Position numbers and translations under genes: made by a program. Shown here one piece after another: positions 6,342 through 7,854 of a DNA stretch of 7,854 bases. Origin of the DNA: Candidatus Omnitrophota bacterium. Its GTDB lineage: Bacteria > Omnitrophota > Gorgyraeia > Duberdicusellales > 4484-171. The stretch is taken from positions 1 through 7,854 of the forward strand of contig WJKZ01000091.1 of assembly GCA_014728785.1 (NCBI GenBank). The letters are read 5' to 3'. The stretch's first letter is position 1; each line of letters begins with the position of its first letter. The notes under the pieces were generated by a model, which was not told the origin of the DNA, did no database searches, and was given only the letters and a program-made list of their open reading frames with translations.

Positions 6342-7388
6342 CTAAATTATCAACATCGCATCCCCGAAACTGAAAAAGCGGTAATTATTTTTTTGTGCAT
6401 GGCGATAGTTTTTCAGGATAAAATCTGTGCCTGCGAAAGAAGAAACAAGCACGAGATTCGTAGAAGAAGGGGTGTGGAAATTGGTGATAAGACAATCGAC
6501 TATTTTAAAATCATATCCGGGCGTTATGTAAAGGCTGCTGGGGCCGGAAAAAGGTCTGACTTTATAAATACCCTTGAGATCTTTAAAAAAAGCACTCTCG
6601 AGAGACCTTACAGAAGTCGTTCCCACGGCAATTATTCTTTTACCTCTCTCTTTTGCGAAATTTATTTCTCCGGCGGCTTCACTGCCTATCTCTACCCACT
6701 CTGTTTGCATATCATGCTCTCTGATGTCCGGGGTTTTAATAGGGCGAAAAGTTGCCAAACCGCAATGAAGGGTTATATAAACTATCTTTACCTCTCTTTT
6801 TTCTATCCGCTTTAGCAAATCCGGCGTGAAATGCAGACCGGCGGTAGGGGCAGCTATCGCTCCAGCTTCTGAGGAATACACAGTCTGGTAGTCGCGGGCA
6901 TCTTTCAACTCTTTTTTGATATATGGCGGGAGAGGAACTTTTCCATATTTGTTCAGAAAACGGGAAAAATCCCGGCACCTGAACTTTATAATAGTTGTTC
7001 CCTGAGTAGTTATTTCTTCTATCACTGCTCTGCAGTTACTGCCTTGAAAAATTACAACATCTTCTTTTTTCAGCCTGCGGGAAGCCTTAACCAAACATTC
7101 CCAGCTGAAATCTTCTCTGGGTCGCAGTAATAATATTTCTACCTTTCCTCCTGTGGTTTTATTACCGAAAATCCTGCTTCTTATTACCCGTGTGTTATTT
7201 AAAACCAGAACGTCGCCAATCTCAAAAAACTTATCAATATTCTTAAAAACATTATCTTCTACGGTGCATTTTCTGCGGTCCAGTATCATAAGCTTGGACT
7301 CGTCGCGGGGAGATGCCGGCTCCTGAGCTATCAGCTCGGGAGGAATGTCGTATTGATAGGTTTCGGTTTTAGCCAATCTTTCTTCCAT
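6342..7388 (-). CDS. queA: S-adenosylmethionine:tRNA ribosyltransferase-isomerase QueA
   Basis: QueA transfers and isomerises the ribosyl part of S-adenosylmethionine onto preQ1 at position 34 of tRNAs for Asp, Asn, His and Tyr, forming epoxyqueuosine. The 348 residues are full length. Visible signatures are YDIPPELIAQEPASPRDESKLM (13-34), VLNNTRVI (62-69), GGKVEILLLRP (80-90), KVPLPPYIKKE (150-160), DYQTVYSSEAGAIAAPTAGLHF (166-187), TLHCGLATFRPI, EHDMQTEW, VGTTSVRSLES, DCLITNFHTPSSTNLVLVSSFAG and the ending SFGDAMLI. LHCGLATF differs from the usual LHVGxGTF. The ATG at 7388 is the first possible ATG in frame, since an in-frame TAG lies 12 bases ahead; a TTG at codon 5 is a weaker alternative. 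There is no Shine-Dalgarno sequence, and a -10 box ends only 9 bases upstream, suggesting a nearly leaderless mRNA. It stands alone: downstream is the 325-base gap, upstream a divergent gene. Confidence 0.97.
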   Translation of the reverse strand: MEERLAKTETYQYDIPPELIAQEPASPRDESKLMILDRRKCTVEDNVFKNIDKFFEIGDVLVLNNTRVIRSRIFGNKTTGGKVEILLLRPREDFSWECLVKASRRLKKEDVVIFQGSNCRAVIEEITTQGTTIIKFRCRDFSRFLNKYGKVPLPPYIKKELKDARDYQTVYSSEAGAIAAPTAGLHFTPDLLKRIEKREVKIVYITLHCGLATFRPIKTPDIREHDMQTEWVEIGSEAAGEINFAKERGKRIIAVGTTSVRSLESAFFKDLKGIYKVRPFSGPSSLYITPGYDFKIVDCLITNFHTPSSTNLVLVSSFAGTDFILKNYRHAQKNNYRFFSFGDAMLII

Positions 7389-7397
7389 ACTCGGCTT

Positions 7398-7428
7398 ATT
7401 CTATCAAATAAAAATCAAACATAAACAA
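7398..7428 (-). promoter_or_regulatory. Extended -10 promoter for queA
   Basis: The reverse strand carries TGATAGAAT (7406-7398): a TAGAAT -10 box, one base off consensus, with the TGn extension. The -35 region is poor; TTGTTT (7428-7423) is spaced 19 bases and GTTTAT (7426-7421) 17 bases. The predicted start falls about 2-4 bases before the queA ATG. Confidence 0.5.
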
Positions 7429-7472
7429 AAAAATACCTTCCTTTAATAAAAATGTTCCTCCTCCGGGGGCGA

Positions 7473-7501
7473 TTGACTTTCCGGGACAAATGTGCTATTT
7501 A
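7473..7501 (+). promoter_or_regulatory. Promoter of the GAF-domain gene, placed for a leaderless mRNA
   Basis: TTGACT (7473-7478) is followed after 17 bases by TATTTA (7496-7501), with TG at 7493-7494 making an extended -10 (TGCTATTTA). An alternative -10, TTTAAT (7498-7503), fits the consensus better but with a 19-base spacer. Either puts transcription start at about 7508-7510, on the ATG at 7509. This promoter and that of queA point away from each other in a 120-base region. Confidence 0.55.
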
Positions 7502-7508
7502 ATACAAT

Positions 7509-7854
7509 ATGACCTATGATGAGGTAGTAAAGCTCAGGAAGGAGCTGGAAAAGACCCGTTCTCAGCTGCATATCTTTTACCAGATAACTAAGGCAATGAG
7601 AACTACCCTGCGTCTGGAAGAAATAATTTACACTATACTTACGGGTTTAACTGCCCATGAAGGGCTGGGCTTCAACAGGGCTGCTCTTTTTTTGCTGGAT
7701 GAGGAAGAAAGGCGCATAAGAGGATTTATGGGTATAGGGCCTATGGATATAGAAGAGACTAAAGAAATATGGAAACACATAGAAGAAGAAAAAAAAGACC
7801 TCTACGATTTAATAAAAAACTACCATTTTATAAAAGGAACTAAGGTAAAACCCA
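7509..7854 (+). CDS. GAF-domain signalling protein, N-terminal part (cut by window edge)
   Basis: 115 codons are visible. Residues 3-25 (YDEVVKLRKELEKTRSQL and following) form a short heptad-like coiled coil. From about residue 27 comes the start of a GAF domain: AMRTTLRLEEIIYTILTGLT, then GLGFNRAALFLLDEEERRIRG and FMGIGPMDIEET. This arrangement is common at the N-terminus of cytoplasmic sensor proteins whose output domain (histidine kinase, GGDEF, HD-GYP or sigma54 activator) lies further on; here the output is outside the window, so the function is open. There is no signal peptide or membrane segment in the visible part. The ATG at 7509 is the earliest possible start because an in-frame TAA lies at 7500-7502. 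No Shine-Dalgarno sequence precedes it, and the promoter seems to start transcription at the ATG itself. The next in-frame ATG (7596) would cut off the coiled coil. It is the only plus-strand gene and is divergent from queA. Confidence 0.8.
   Translation, partial: MTYDEVVKLRKELEKTRSQLHIFYQITKAMRTTLRLEEIIYTILTGLTAHEGLGFNRAALFLLDEEERRIRGFMGIGPMDIEETKEIWKHIEEEKKDLYDLIKNYHFIKGTKVKP

Noticed and set aside
6393..6815. A 140-codon plus-strand open frame (also 6574-6768, and 6736-6978 on the minus strand) within queA
   Set aside because: These lie entirely inside queA in other frames, resemble no family I know, and have no promoter or ribosome site. QueA motifs run without break through the region.
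7396..7422. Eight-codon frame (MFDFYLIE) just upstream of queA, considered as a leader peptide
   Set aside because: It overlaps the predicted -10 box of queA, so it would not be on the transcript, and its spacing to any ribosome site is poor.
7389..7508. A preQ1 riboswitch ahead of queA
   Set aside because: No preQ1-type hairpin and A-rich tail pattern is visible, and the predicted leader is only a few bases long.

Overview
The window looks like chromosomal housekeeping DNA from an AT-rich, probably uncultivated bacterium. The genes favour AGA/AGG for Arg and ATA for Ile. The style of several proteins resembles candidate phyla such as Omnitrophota: an MnmE N-terminus reading ATFPSPSALGVIKVSG, a short DUF933 protein, and a GAF protein of the FMGIGPMDIEE type. 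That placement is from memory of family sequences, so it is tentative. I see no mobile element, CRISPR array, tRNA or rRNA.

Layout. A run of minus-strand genes reads from right to left: an EF-G-like translational GTPase (6016-4013), a YchF/OLA1 relative that has lost its GTPase domain (3997-3308), purH (3298-1784), folC (1730-357) and the start of mnmE (269 to the window edge). Gaps are short (0-15, 9, 53 and about 87 bases), and no convincing terminator lies between them. A strong sigma70-type promoter (TTGACT, 17 bases, TATAAT) sits at 6139-6111 just ahead of the EF-G-like gene, so the five genes probably form one operon. Upstream is a 325-base intergenic stretch, then queA (7388-6342, minus). 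A divergent plus-strand gene starts at 7509 and runs off the right edge: a coiled-coil/GAF signalling protein. The queA and GAF genes share a 120-base divergent promoter region in which both promoters sit almost on top of the start codons, which predicts leaderless or nearly leaderless mRNAs.

How the genes fit together. Two themes run through the window. One is translation and tRNA decoding: the EF-G-like factor, the DUF933/TGS-type protein, MnmE (U34 modification) and QueA (queuosine at G34). The other is folate and one-carbon metabolism: FolC makes dihydrofolate and folylpolyglutamates, PurH uses 10-formyl-THF, and MnmE uses a THF one-carbon donor. The most interesting item is the tightly coupled head of the operon, where an EF-G paralogue with altered switch residues sits directly before a GTPase-less YchF derivative. 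The pairing suggests an uncharacterised ribosome-associated pair, but that is inference from context.
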